A stretch of 5,705 nucleotides of DNA from Micrococcales bacterium (GCA_030537915.1 JAUNUZ010000175.1:1-5705); one strand, 5' to 3'. Counted from the stretch's first letter, positions 1 through 5,635 are shown. The notes: generated by a model from the letters alone, not told the origin. Translations and numbers: made by a program.

Positions 1-2
1 AG

Positions 3-383
3 GCGATGGCGCAGGTGCTCGCCCAGCGGTGGACCCTGGGCATGCACCTGGGAGACGCGCTGCACCTCGCCGTCGCCGCCTTGAACACGGCGCCGGACGG
101 GGCCCATCGCTCGCTCGATGCGACCGGCCTCGAGGTTGCCGTCCTGGACCGGGCGCGCCCACGCCGCACCTTCCGGCGCATCCCGCCGGCGCTGCTGGCC
201 CAGTTCCTCTCGCGGGAGGATCCGATAACGGACCTGCCGCAGACGCCGGAGGTAGCCGTCACCACCTCCGGCAACCCGGTCCCGCAGCATCACGAGCTCA
301 CGCCGGGCGAGGTCGTCACCAATCCGCAGACCCAACACCCCGACCACACCCAGCGCGACGGCGAGAGCCCGCAGCGGGGCTGA
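3..383 (+). CDS. prcA: Proteasome subunit alpha PrcA, C-terminal part (5' end outside window)
   Basis: This is the C-terminal 126 residues of the alpha subunit of the actinobacterial 20S proteasome. Alpha subunits form the outer heptameric rings that gate the chamber and dock the Mpa/ARC ATPase; they are not catalytic. The identifying stretch is LEVAVLDRARPRRTFRRI (about 126-179), preceded by a helix ending in ALHLAVAAL (about 57-83). Both match the end of Mycobacterium PrcA as I remember it (SLEVAVLDANRPRRAFRRI). The reading frame is open to the left edge, so the ATG at position 6 is an internal Met, not the start. After FRRI the protein continues for roughly 66 polar, Pro/Thr/Gln/His-rich residues, a longer tail than the roughly 23 residues in M. 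tuberculosis; it looks disordered. The stop lies 13 nt before pafA, which suggests cotranscription. Identity is secure; the role of the tail is unknown. Confidence 0.9.
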   Translation, partial: AMAQVLAQRWTLGMHLGDALHLAVAALNTAPDGAHRSLDATGLEVAVLDRARPRRTFRRIPPALLAQFLSREDPITDLPQTPEVAVTTSGNPVPQHHELTPGEVVTNPQTQHPDHTQRDGESPQRG

Positions 384-390
384 AAGGCGG
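383..390 (+). promoter_or_regulatory. Ribosome binding site of pafA
   Basis: The purine-rich AAAGGCGG directly follows the first bases of the prcA stop codon. AAAGG ends 9 nt before the GTG start at 397. It supports this GTG as the start and suggests translation of pafA soon after prcA termination. Confidence 0.5.
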
Positions 391-396
391 CTACCG

Positions 397-1794
397 GTGG
401 ATCGGCGCATCTTCGGCATCGAGACCGAGTACGGCCTCAACTGCACCCACGAGGGCCAGCGCACGCTGAGCCCCGACGAGGTGGCGCGGCTCATGTTCCG
501 CAGCGTGGTGGCCTGGGGGCGCTCCTCGAACGTTTTCCTGCCCAATGGTGCTCGCCTCTACCTCGACGTCGGCAACCATCCCGAATACGCCACCGCCGAA
601 TGCGACACCATGGTGGATTTGCTGGCCCAGGATCGGGCTGGTGAGCAGCTCATGACCTCGCTCGTCGACGAGGCGCGGACGCAGATGGCCGAGCAGGAGC
701 TCGTCGGGTCGATCTACCTCTTCAAGAACAATCTGGACTCGGCTGGCAACTCCTACGGATGCCACGAGAACTACCTCATCTCGCGGGAGGGCGATCTGGG
801 ACGCCTCGCCGACTCCCTCGTGCCTTTCCTCATCTCGCGGCAGATCATCTGCGGGGCAGGACGCCTGGCCCGCAACGCGGACGAAAGCGTGAGTTACCAC
901 GTGAGCCAGCGAGCGGACGTGATGTGGGAGGGCACGAGCAGCGCGACGACCCGGAGCAGACCGATGATCAACACCCGCGACGAGCCGCACGCCGACGCGG
1001 AGCTTTTCCGCCGCCTGCACGTCATCGTCGGGGACTCCAACCTCGCCCAGAGCAGCACCCTGCTCAAAGTGGGCTCGACCGATCTCGTGCTTCGGCTCCT
1101 AGAGGCGGGGGAGTCGGTGCCCGACCTCACGCCGGTCAGCGCGCCAAAGGCGATCCGCGCGATCAGCCGCGACCCCGGCGCGCGTGTCGCCGTGCCACTC
1201 ACCGACGGTCGACACCTGACTGCCACCCAACTGCAGCGGGAGTTCTTCGAACGGGCGGCGGCCATGGTCGCCCGCACCGGAGCGGCCACGGCTCATGACG
1301 AGACGGTCCTGGAGCTGTGGGATCGAGTCCTGACCGCGATCGAGACCGACCGGGCCGACGACGTGGCCGCGGACGTCGACTGGATCCTCAAGCGGCGCCT
1401 GCTCACCCGCTACTGCGAGCGCCACGGGCTCGAGCTCGGCGACGCCCGGCTCGCCCAACTCGACCTCGCCTACCACGACATCGAGCCCAGGCGCGGTCTT
1501 TTCGCCCTCACGGAGGCGCGAGGTGGCGCCACGCGTCAGGTGAGTGACACGCAGATCGCGACCGCGCACACGCACCCCCCGGCAACGACCCGCGCGGCCA
1601 TGCGCGGCGCCTTCGTCTCGGCCGCGCTCGCCTACCTGCGCGACTACAGCGTCGACTGGACGCACCTGCGCCTCAACGACGGCGCCGGTCGCACGGTGCT
1701 GTGCAAGGACCCCTTCGCCGCGCAGGACGACCGCGTCGACCGGCTCATCGCCGCCGCGACGTCATCCGCCCCCGCCACGAGCGAGATGATCTGA
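397..1794 (+). CDS. pafA: Pup--protein ligase PafA
   Basis: PafA uses ATP to phosphorylate the C-terminal glutamate of Pup and joins it by an isopeptide bond to substrate lysines, marking them for the Mpa-20S proteasome. The product has 465 residues; the family norm is about 450-480. The GTG start is favoured because MDRRIFGIETEYG aligns from residue 1 with the N terminus of mycobacterial PafA (MQRRIMGIETEFG). Visible family motifs: GIETE with metal-binding E9; LYLDVG with D57, which I equate with the catalytic aspartate (D64 in C. glutamicum numbering, from memory); HPEYATAECD (61-70); GNSYGCHENY (117-126); SSATTRSRP (181-189) and INTRDEPHAD (191-200); and in the small C-terminal domain QLDLAYHDI (354-362) and CKDPF (436-440). 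All of these are present, so the enzyme should be active. The last 13 or so residues, rich in Ala/Ser/Thr, extend past the mycobacterial end. The related deamidase Dop is excluded by the MxRRIxGIETE start and by the position next to prcA and pafBC. Confidence 0.97.
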   Translation: MDRRIFGIETEYGLNCTHEGQRTLSPDEVARLMFRSVVAWGRSSNVFLPNGARLYLDVGNHPEYATAECDTMVDLLAQDRAGEQLMTSLVDEARTQMAEQELVGSIYLFKNNLDSAGNSYGCHENYLISREGDLGRLADSLVPFLISRQIICGAGRLARNADESVSYHVSQRADVMWEGTSSATTRSRPMINTRDEPHADAELFRRLHVIVGDSNLAQSSTLLKVGSTDLVLRLLEAGESVPDLTPVSAPKAIRAISRDPGARVAVPLTDGRHLTATQLQREFFERAAAMVARTGAATAHDETVLELWDRVLTAIETDRADDVAADVDWILKRRLLTRYCERHGLELGDARLAQLDLAYHDIEPRRGLFALTEARGGATRQVSDTQIATAHTHPPATTRAAMRGAFVSAALAYLRDYSVDWTHLRLNDGAGRTVLCKDPFAAQDDRVDRLIAAATSSAPATSEMI

Positions 1795-1802
1795 GGGGTG
1801 CC

Positions 1803-1819
1803 ACGAGCGGGACTCTCGT
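1803..1819 (+). terminator. Small hairpin 9 nt after pafA stop, possible weak terminator
   Basis: ACGAG (1803-1807) and CTCGT (1815-1819) are perfect inverted copies around a 7-nt loop. There is no T tract after it. The stem is only 5 bp, so this is at best a weak or Rho-assisted termination or RNA-end-stabilising element, and could be chance. Confidence 0.2.
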
Positions 1820-1962
1820 CGTCCTGTCGCTGGGATCACCAGTCCAAGGGGCGGACGCCAGATCACGTTCTGTTACCGAAAACTGTTGTCTCCGCATGGT
1901 TTCCCGCAAGTAACCCGGAAGAGCCTGGGTCGGCCGGTTATCGTAAAAGCCCTGGCAGCACT

Positions 1963-1982
1963 GGTCGGAGTGTCTGCCGACC
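1963..1982 (+). repeat. Inverted repeat GGTCGG-N8-CCGACC in leader of FKBP lipoprotein gene
   Basis: GGTCGG (1963-1968) and CCGACC (1977-1982) are perfect 6-bp inverted copies separated by 8 nt. They end 21 nt before the GTG start and 10 nt before its ribosome binding site. A further direct GGTCGG lies at 1928-1933, just before the -10 candidate. The arrangement could be a two-half-site operator or an mRNA leader hairpin. I recognise no known regulator for it. Confidence 0.4.
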
Positions 1983-1992
1983 TCGAAGAATC

Positions 1993-1997
1993 GAAGG
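1993..1997 (+). promoter_or_regulatory. Ribosome binding site of FKBP lipoprotein gene
   Basis: GAAGG sits 6 nt before the GTG at 2004. It selects that start, which also gives a signal peptide of normal length. Confidence 0.6.
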
Positions 1998-2003
1998 TCC
2001 TGC

Positions 2004-3011
2004 GTGAGCGCCTCGCGACGTCGCCTCCTGGTCGGTGCACTTCTGCCGGCTGCCCTCCTGTTGTCCTCGTGCGGTGGTGACGCGCCACAGTCATCCGCCT
2101 CCAAGAGCGCCTCCGACAGCGGCTCGACTTCTTCGCCTTCGACGGGGGCGACCTCGTCAGGGGTCCTGGACTCGGTGCAGATCAAGGAGGGTGGGGGCAC
2201 TTCGGGGGCACCGGCCCTCGTGCTACCCAAGATGCCGGTGACCGTGCAGGGACCCGAGCACCGGATTGTCAAGGCGGGCACCGGCGCTACCATCACCGCG
2301 GACCAGAAGGTCGTCACCAAGTACCTCCTCGTCGACGGCCGCGACGGTAAGGCGCGGGCGACGATGTGGGCCGACAAGCCGGTCACCCTGCCGATCGGGC
2401 AGATCCCGCAGTTTCAGGCCCTGGTGGGACAGCGGGTAGGTGCCCAAATCCTGCTGGCGATCCCCGCGACCGAGGCCGTCGGACCCGCCGGTGACGAGCA
2501 ACTCGACATCAAGCCAGCGGACACCCTCATCTACCTCCTTGAGCCGGTCAGCGTCACGGCCCCGCTGAAGGAGGCCGAGGGCACGCCCGTGCCGCCGAAG
2601 GCCGGCCTGCCGACCGTGACGATGGGAGCCAAACCGACGGATCCGGCCAAGATCACGGTGCCCAAGACGGCCCCGCCGACCGAGACGGTGACCCAGCCGC
2701 TCATCATCGGCAAGGGACCCAAGGTTGTTGCCGGGCAGACGGTGCGCGTCTCCTATACGGGCGTGACCTGGCGCGACCCGGGGACGCCCTTCGACTACTC
2801 CGGCAAGCAACCTCTGGGGTATGTCGAGTTCCCCATCGGCACCGGCAAGCTCATCAAGGCGTGGGACGAAAACATCGTCGGTCAGCCGGTCGGGAGCCGG
2901 CTCCTGATCGTCGTGCCGCCCAAGGACGGCTACGGTGAGGCCGGTTCGGGCGACAAGATCAAGGGCACCGACACCCTGATCTTCGTCCTCGACATCCTCG
3001 ACGCAAGCTGA
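2004..3011 (+). CDS. Lipoprotein FKBP-type peptidyl-prolyl cis-trans isomerase, tandem FKBP domains
   Basis: The 335-residue product is predicted to be a membrane-anchored extracytoplasmic prolyl isomerase that helps secreted proteins fold. It starts with a lipoprotein signal peptide: RRR at 5-7, a hydrophobic core at about 8-20, and lipobox LSSC with the lipidated Cys at 23. A Ser/Thr-rich linker follows (about 26-55). The C-terminal FKBP domain (about 235-335) keeps the usual active-site set: Y251, F263-D264, F276, I284, W287, Y310 and F327. An upstream domain (about 80-183) has the same fold signature (GTGATITADQKVVTKYLL, then VTLPIGQ, ending DTLIYLLEPV) but has lost most catalytic positions, including the FD pair, the Trp and the second Tyr. 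A Pro/Thr-rich linker (about 185-230) joins the two. The gene lies between pafA and a second FKBP gene, a position also seen in other actinobacteria as I recall. A hairpin follows 43 nt after the stop. The family assignment is firm; the substrate is unknown. Confidence 0.9.
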   Translation: MSASRRRLLVGALLPAALLLSSCGGDAPQSSASKSASDSGSTSSPSTGATSSGVLDSVQIKEGGGTSGAPALVLPKMPVTVQGPEHRIVKAGTGATITADQKVVTKYLLVDGRDGKARATMWADKPVTLPIGQIPQFQALVGQRVGAQILLAIPATEAVGPAGDEQLDIKPADTLIYLLEPVSVTAPLKEAEGTPVPPKAGLPTVTMGAKPTDPAKITVPKTAPPTETVTQPLIIGKGPKVVAGQTVRVSYTGVTWRDPGTPFDYSGKQPLGYVEFPIGTGKLIKAWDENIVGQPVGSRLLIVVPPKDGYGEAGSGDKIKGTDTLIFVLDILDAS

Positions 3012-3054
3012 GTGCACGACCTAGGCCGATTCCGGGCGACGAGCCGACTCATCC

Positions 3055-3069
3055 ACCCCCGGCGGGGGT
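3055..3069 (+). terminator. GC-rich perfect hairpin between the two FKBP genes
   Basis: ACCCCC (3055-3060) and GGGGGT (3064-3069) pair perfectly around a 3-nt GGC loop, 43 nt after the lipoprotein stop. The stem is strong but no T run follows. Actinobacterial intrinsic terminators often lack a U tail, so termination or 3'-end protection is plausible but not shown. Confidence 0.4.
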
Positions 3070-3094
3070 CCGCGCGAGATGAGAAGCGGCCCGG

Positions 3095-3100
3095 TAGCGT
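3095..3100 (+). promoter_or_regulatory. Candidate -10 element upstream of the small FKBP gene
   Basis: TAGCGT fits the actinobacterial TANNNT -10 pattern and lies 65 nt before the ATG at 3166, just after the hairpin at 3055-3069. I see no -35 match at 17-18 nt spacing. The order hairpin then -10 fits a separate transcription unit for the small FKBP, but six bases are weak evidence. Confidence 0.25.
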
Positions 3101-3155
3101 CTCAAACGGCGTGGCCGCGAGAGCTTCGGCCAGGCCGGACCAACACAGCAACTCT

Positions 3156-3160
3156 GGAGG
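3156..3160 (+). promoter_or_regulatory. Strong ribosome binding site of small FKBP gene
   Basis: GGAGG, the best Shine-Dalgarno match in the window, is 5 nt before the ATG at 3166. It decides this start over the in-frame ATG at 3079, which would add 29 residues unlike the FKBP family. It suggests high translation. Confidence 0.8.
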
Positions 3161-3165
3161 ACACG

Positions 3166-3546
3166 ATGGCGCAGACGCCGAGCAAGCCCGAGATCGACTT
3201 CCCGGAGTCGACGCCGCCGCACGATCTCGTCATCGAGGACCTCTGGGAGGGCGACGGTCAGGAAGCCAAGGCCGGGGACGTCGTCAGCGCGCACTACGTC
3301 GGTGTCGCGCACTCCACGGGCGAGCAGTTCGACGCGTCGTGGGACCGCGACGCACCGCTGGACTTCCCGCTCGGTGCGGGCCGTGTCATCGCTGGCTGGG
3401 ACCAGGGGATCCCGGGCATGCGGGTCGGTGGACGACGCAAGCTGACAATCCCCTCCCCTCTGGCGTACGGCGACCGGGGTGCTGGCGGTGTGATCAAGCC
3501 AGGCGAGTGCCTCATCTTCGTCGTCGACCTCGTCGGTGTCCGCTGA
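3166..3546 (+). CDS. FKBP-type peptidyl-prolyl cis-trans isomerase, cytoplasmic, single domain
   Basis: The 126-residue product has a minimal FKBP12-like domain that catalyses cis-trans isomerisation of Xaa-Pro bonds. There is no signal peptide or membrane segment, so it should act in the cytoplasm. After a short acidic/Pro-rich N terminus (1-20) the domain runs from about 20 to 126. All positions that line the FK506/substrate pocket in FKBP12 can be found: Y44 (HYVG), F55-D56 (QFDAS), F67 (DFPLG), V74-I75 (GRVIAGW), W78, Y101 (LAYG) and F118 (IFVVDL). It should therefore be catalytically competent and able to bind FK506-like macrolides. It ends 60 nt before pafB and may be cotranscribed with pafBC. 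A link to the proteasome or DNA-damage response is suggested only by position. No gene symbol is standard across the group, so none is given. Confidence 0.93.
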   Translation: MAQTPSKPEIDFPESTPPHDLVIEDLWEGDGQEAKAGDVVSAHYVGVAHSTGEQFDASWDRDAPLDFPLGAGRVIAGWDQGIPGMRVGGRRKLTIPSPLAYGDRGAGGVIKPGECLIFVVDLVGVR

Positions 3547-3547
3547 C

Positions 3548-3592
3548 CCGATCGGCTGCTCGCGCGTGACGCCGGACCGGCTGCAGCCCGAT
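3548..3592 (+). repeat. Palindromes and imperfect inverted repeat at the FKBP-pafB junction
   Basis: The 60-bp gap before pafB holds two perfect palindromes, CCGATCGG (3548-3555) and GGCTGCAGCC (3579-3588). In addition, ATCGGCTGC (3551-3559) is nearly the reverse complement of GCAGCCCGAT (3583-3592), with one bulged base. It could form an RNA hairpin that attenuates read-through into pafB, or be a protein-binding site. At this GC content a chance origin cannot be excluded. Confidence 0.3.
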
Positions 3593-3606
3593 GAGCGGCG
3601 GCGACC

Positions 3607-4596
3607 GTGAGCACGCAGGCCGCGGCCAAGACCGAACGGCTGCTCAACCTTGTCATCTGCCTGCTGCATACCCGGCGGCCGCTGCTCAAGGGGCAAGTTC
3701 GTCGGGCGGTGCCGCAGTACGACCAGGTCTCCGACGAAGCTTTCGACCGCATGTTCGAGCGGGACAAGGACGAACTGCGGGCGCTGGGGATTCCTCTCAT
3801 CAGCGCGGTGGCGGACCCCTTCTTCGGCGACGATGTCGCCTACCACATCGACCGGCGCGAGTACGCCTTGCCACAGATCTCCTTCACGCCGGCCGAGAGT
3901 GCGGCCCTGAGCCTCGCGGCGCGGACGTGGACGCACGCCACCCTGGCCGGCGCCGGCGCGGAGGCACTACGCAAGCTTGCGGCTGTGGGTGTGGAGCCGG
4001 ACGCGGGCCCGAGCGGAGCGACCCTGAGCCTCGAACCGCGCGTACCCGCGGTCGAGCCCGCCTTCGAGGCGGTCCGCGCCGCCGTCGTGCAGACCTACCC
4101 CATCACGTTTGGCTACCAGCGCAGCGGCGGCGCCAGCACGTGCCGGCACGTGCAGCCTTGGGGCATCGCCTCCTGGCACGGCCGCTGGTACCTCACGGGA
4201 TTCGACACCGACCGCGCAGGCAGCCGGGTCTTCCGTCTCGGTCGGATCACGAGCCCGGTCAAGGCCGACGGCCACCCTGGCTCCTATGTCGTGCCGGCCG
4301 ACCACGACCCGCGCCGGGCAATCCGGTTTGCCGCCGACAGCTCGGGACCCGAGCGCGAGCGCATCGCGCGGGTCACCGTCCGGGCGGGGCGCGCCCACGC
4401 CCTGCGTCGACGCGCCCTGGACGCCGAGTCGAACCATCCGGGGCTGTGGGACGAGATCCGGATCTCGTTCACCGACGGCGGCCGGCTCATCGACGAGTTG
4501 TGTTGGTACGGGCCGGACGTGTGCGTGCTCGAACCGGAGGACGTCCGCGCCGGGGTCGTGGCGCGACTGCGCTCGGCCGCCAGGCAAGACTCGTGA
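3607..4596 (+). CDS. pafB: PafB, WYL-domain transcriptional regulator (DNA-damage response)
   Basis: PafB pairs with PafC to form the activator of the LexA/RecA-independent DNA-damage regulon of actinobacteria. The complex responds to single-stranded DNA through its WYL domains and helps sigma-A RNA polymerase recognise RecA-NDp promoters (established for mycobacteria). The 329-residue product shows an N-terminal winged helix-turn-helix (about 5-90) with family signature FDRMFERDKDELRALGIPL (46-64). A WYL domain follows (about 150-225), with the literal motif at W194-Y195-L196 and FRLGRI at 209-214. The C-terminal WCX region runs from about 250 to 325. Alignment with mycobacterial PafB (from memory) holds from the first residues, so the GTG at 3607 is preferred, although its ribosome binding site is poor (GAGCGG at 3593-3598). 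Weak initiation may be offset by read-through from the FKBP gene. The stop overlaps pafC, so the two should be made in matched amounts. PafB is not required for pupylation itself despite its name. Confidence 0.95.
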   Translation: MSTQAAAKTERLLNLVICLLHTRRPLLKGQVRRAVPQYDQVSDEAFDRMFERDKDELRALGIPLISAVADPFFGDDVAYHIDRREYALPQISFTPAESAALSLAARTWTHATLAGAGAEALRKLAAVGVEPDAGPSGATLSLEPRVPAVEPAFEAVRAAVVQTYPITFGYQRSGGASTCRHVQPWGIASWHGRWYLTGFDTDRAGSRVFRLGRITSPVKADGHPGSYVVPADHDPRRAIRFAADSSGPERERIARVTVRAGRAHALRRRALDAESNHPGLWDEIRISFTDGGRLIDELCWYGPDVCVLEPEDVRAGVVARLRSAARQDS

Positions 4597-5612
4597 GCAT
4601 GGAATCGGCGACTGCCCGCGTCGCCCGTCTCTTGACGATGGTGCCCTGGCTCCTCTCGCATCCCGGCGTATCGATCCAGGACGCCGCCCGCGAGTTCGGT
4701 GTGACCCCGGCTGGCCTGGAACGCGATCTGGAACTGCTCTTCCTGTGCGGCACGCCGGGCGGGATGCCCGACGACCTCATCGAGGCCGAGTGGGAGACCG
4801 GTCGGATCTATCTTGGCAACGCCGACACGATTGCCCGACCGCTGCGGCTCAGCCTCGACGAGGCGCTGACTCTCATCGTCGCTCTGCGCGCTATCGAGGC
4901 CACCGGCCAGCTGGGGGAGGCTCAGGTCGTCGCTTCGACTCTGGCTAAACTCGAGGAGGCGACCGGCTCCCACGCGCAGCCGCTGGCGGACGCAGCGGGG
5001 CGGCGGATCAGGGTCCAGGTGGCCGACGACGAGGAGTCGACGCACCTGCCCGTGTTGCGCTGCGCGCTCACCGACCACCGACGCGTTCACCTGCACTACC
5101 TCGTGTCGAGCCGCGACGAGGTCACCCGGCGGGACGTCGACCCGATGCGGCTCTTCGCGCAGGACGGGCACTGGTACCTCGAGGCGTTCTGTCACCGCGC
5201 GGACGATGTGCGACTCTTCCGCCTCGATCGGATCCAATCGGTGCAGGTGCGGGGCGTCGACGGCACTCCGCCGGAGCGGGCGCAGGTGCGTGATCTGGAC
5301 GCGGGCATCTTCCAGGCGGCGGGCAGCGACACCATCGTCACCCTCGATCTGGCACCTTCGGCCCGCTGGGTCGTCGACTACTACCCGCACGAGTCGGTCG
5401 AGCAGATCGAGTGTGCTGGACCGATGGTCGACGCCGCGGGCGAGGCGTTCACCGTGACTCGCCTGACGCTGCGCGTCGCCGACCTCACGTGGGTGCGCAG
5501 GCTGCTCTGGCGGCTCGGCGGGCAGGCAAGAGTCGTGGACCCCCCCGGGCTCGCCGCGGACGTGGCGCGGGGAGCCCGCGCAGCCCTGCTCGCCTACGGG
5601 GAGGACCTGTAG
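4593..5612 (+). CDS. pafC: PafC, WYL-domain transcriptional regulator, partner of PafB
   Basis: This is the second half of the PafBC heterodimer that activates DNA-repair genes after DNA damage. The 339-residue product has an N-terminal helix-turn-helix region (about 8-55: TARVARLLTMVPWLL, then IQDAAREFGVTPAGLERDLELL as separate helices). A WYL domain spans about 150-220, with W194-Y195-L196 and FRLDRI at 209-214. The C-terminal WCX region (about 245-335) contains PSARWVVDYYPHE. The GTG at 4593 overlaps the pafB stop (GTGA), the usual sign of translational coupling, and has a weak AGG 7 nt upstream. The alternative ATG at 4599 would remove two residues and gives the N-terminal length of mycobacterial PafC; the sequence does not decide between them. 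The frame is also open through the whole of pafB, but that upstream protein does not resemble anything. The TAG stop is part of a possible -10 hexamer for a gene beyond the window. Confidence 0.95.
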   Translation: MSMESATARVARLLTMVPWLLSHPGVSIQDAAREFGVTPAGLERDLELLFLCGTPGGMPDDLIEAEWETGRIYLGNADTIARPLRLSLDEALTLIVALRAIEATGQLGEAQVVASTLAKLEEATGSHAQPLADAAGRRIRVQVADDEESTHLPVLRCALTDHRRVHLHYLVSSRDEVTRRDVDPMRLFAQDGHWYLEAFCHRADDVRLFRLDRIQSVQVRGVDGTPPERAQVRDLDAGIFQAAGSDTIVTLDLAPSARWVVDYYPHESVEQIECAGPMVDAAGEAFTVTRLTLRVADLTWVRRLLWRLGGQARVVDPPGLAADVARGARAALLAYGEDL

Positions 5613-5615
5613 ACT
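5610..5615 (+). promoter_or_regulatory. Candidate -10 element overlapping the pafC stop codon
   Basis: TAGACT, whose first three bases are the pafC stop, fits the TANNNT -10 pattern (4 of 6 to TATAAT). No good -35 is seen upstream inside pafC. It would drive a gene to the right of the window, most likely tatA by analogy with other actinobacteria. This is a speculative call. Confidence 0.25.
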
Positions 5616-5621
5616 CACCGC

Positions 5622-5635
5622 GGGTCGTCAGACCC
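5622..5635 (+). terminator. Short hairpin after pafC
   Basis: GGGTC (5622-5626) and GACCC (5631-5635) are perfect inverted copies around a GTCA tetraloop, 9 nt after the pafC stop. There is no T tract. It could be a weak terminator for the pafBC transcript or a leader hairpin of the next gene. Confidence 0.3.

Larger units (their letters stand above)
1795..2003 (+). promoter_or_regulatory. Intergenic region with candidate promoter for the FKBP lipoprotein gene
   Basis: This 209-bp gap separates pafA from the FKBP lipoprotein gene and is visibly richer in A+T between about 1862 and 1950 than the surrounding coding DNA. No conserved-looking ORF fits it. It contains a small hairpin just after pafA (1803-1819), a TANNNT-type -10 candidate TATCGT at 1939-1944 with no recognisable -35, two direct GGTCGG copies (1928-1933 and 1963-1968) and one inverted copy (CCGACC, 1977-1982). 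I infer that the lipoprotein gene is transcribed at least partly from its own promoter. The -10 call is weak because many actinobacterial promoters have no -35 consensus to confirm it. Confidence 0.35.

Noticed and set aside
6..383. ATG at position 6 as the start of a complete small protein
   Set aside because: The homology to PrcA continues across it and the frame is open to the window edge, so it is an internal methionine of a truncated gene.
1825..1846. TGTCGCTGG, one mismatch from the PafBC-dependent RecA-NDp upstream box (TTGTCRGTG-N8-TANNNT, as I recall it)
   Set aside because: At the required 8-nt spacing the sequence is AGTCCA, with no -10 match, so the promoter pattern is incomplete.
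1872..1914. GTTAC (1872-1876) and GTAAC (1910-1914) inverted pair
   Set aside because: Five-base arms 33 nt apart are expected by chance, and there is no support from a neighbouring element.
2223..3017. Minus-strand open frame of 264 codons opposite the FKBP lipoprotein gene
   Set aside because: It mirrors the codon bias of the real gene. It has no family motif and no ribosome binding site that I can see.
3079..3165. Upstream in-frame ATG (3079) for the small FKBP
   Set aside because: The extra 29 residues are not FKBP-like, there is no good ribosome binding site, and GGAGG points to the ATG at 3166.
3530..3552. TCGTCGGTG near the end of the small FKBP gene, also one mismatch from the RecA-NDp box and just upstream of pafB
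   Set aside because: It is explained by Val/Gly codons in the coding sequence, and the -10 position (CCCGAT) does not fit TANNNT except for its last base.
3591..4592. Upstream extension of the pafC frame through all of pafB, giving a possible 673-residue protein
   Set aside because: The added residues are an Arg/Pro/Gly/Ala-rich out-of-frame reading of pafB. The pafC homology starts at about 4593, so the open frame reflects a lack of stop codons in GC-rich DNA.
4284..5618. Long open reading frame of 444 codons on the minus strand opposite pafB/pafC
   Set aside because: It is antisense to two well-supported genes. Its composition (Arg, Gly, Ala, Val, His) is typical of a GC-rich shadow frame, and it shows no recognisable domain.
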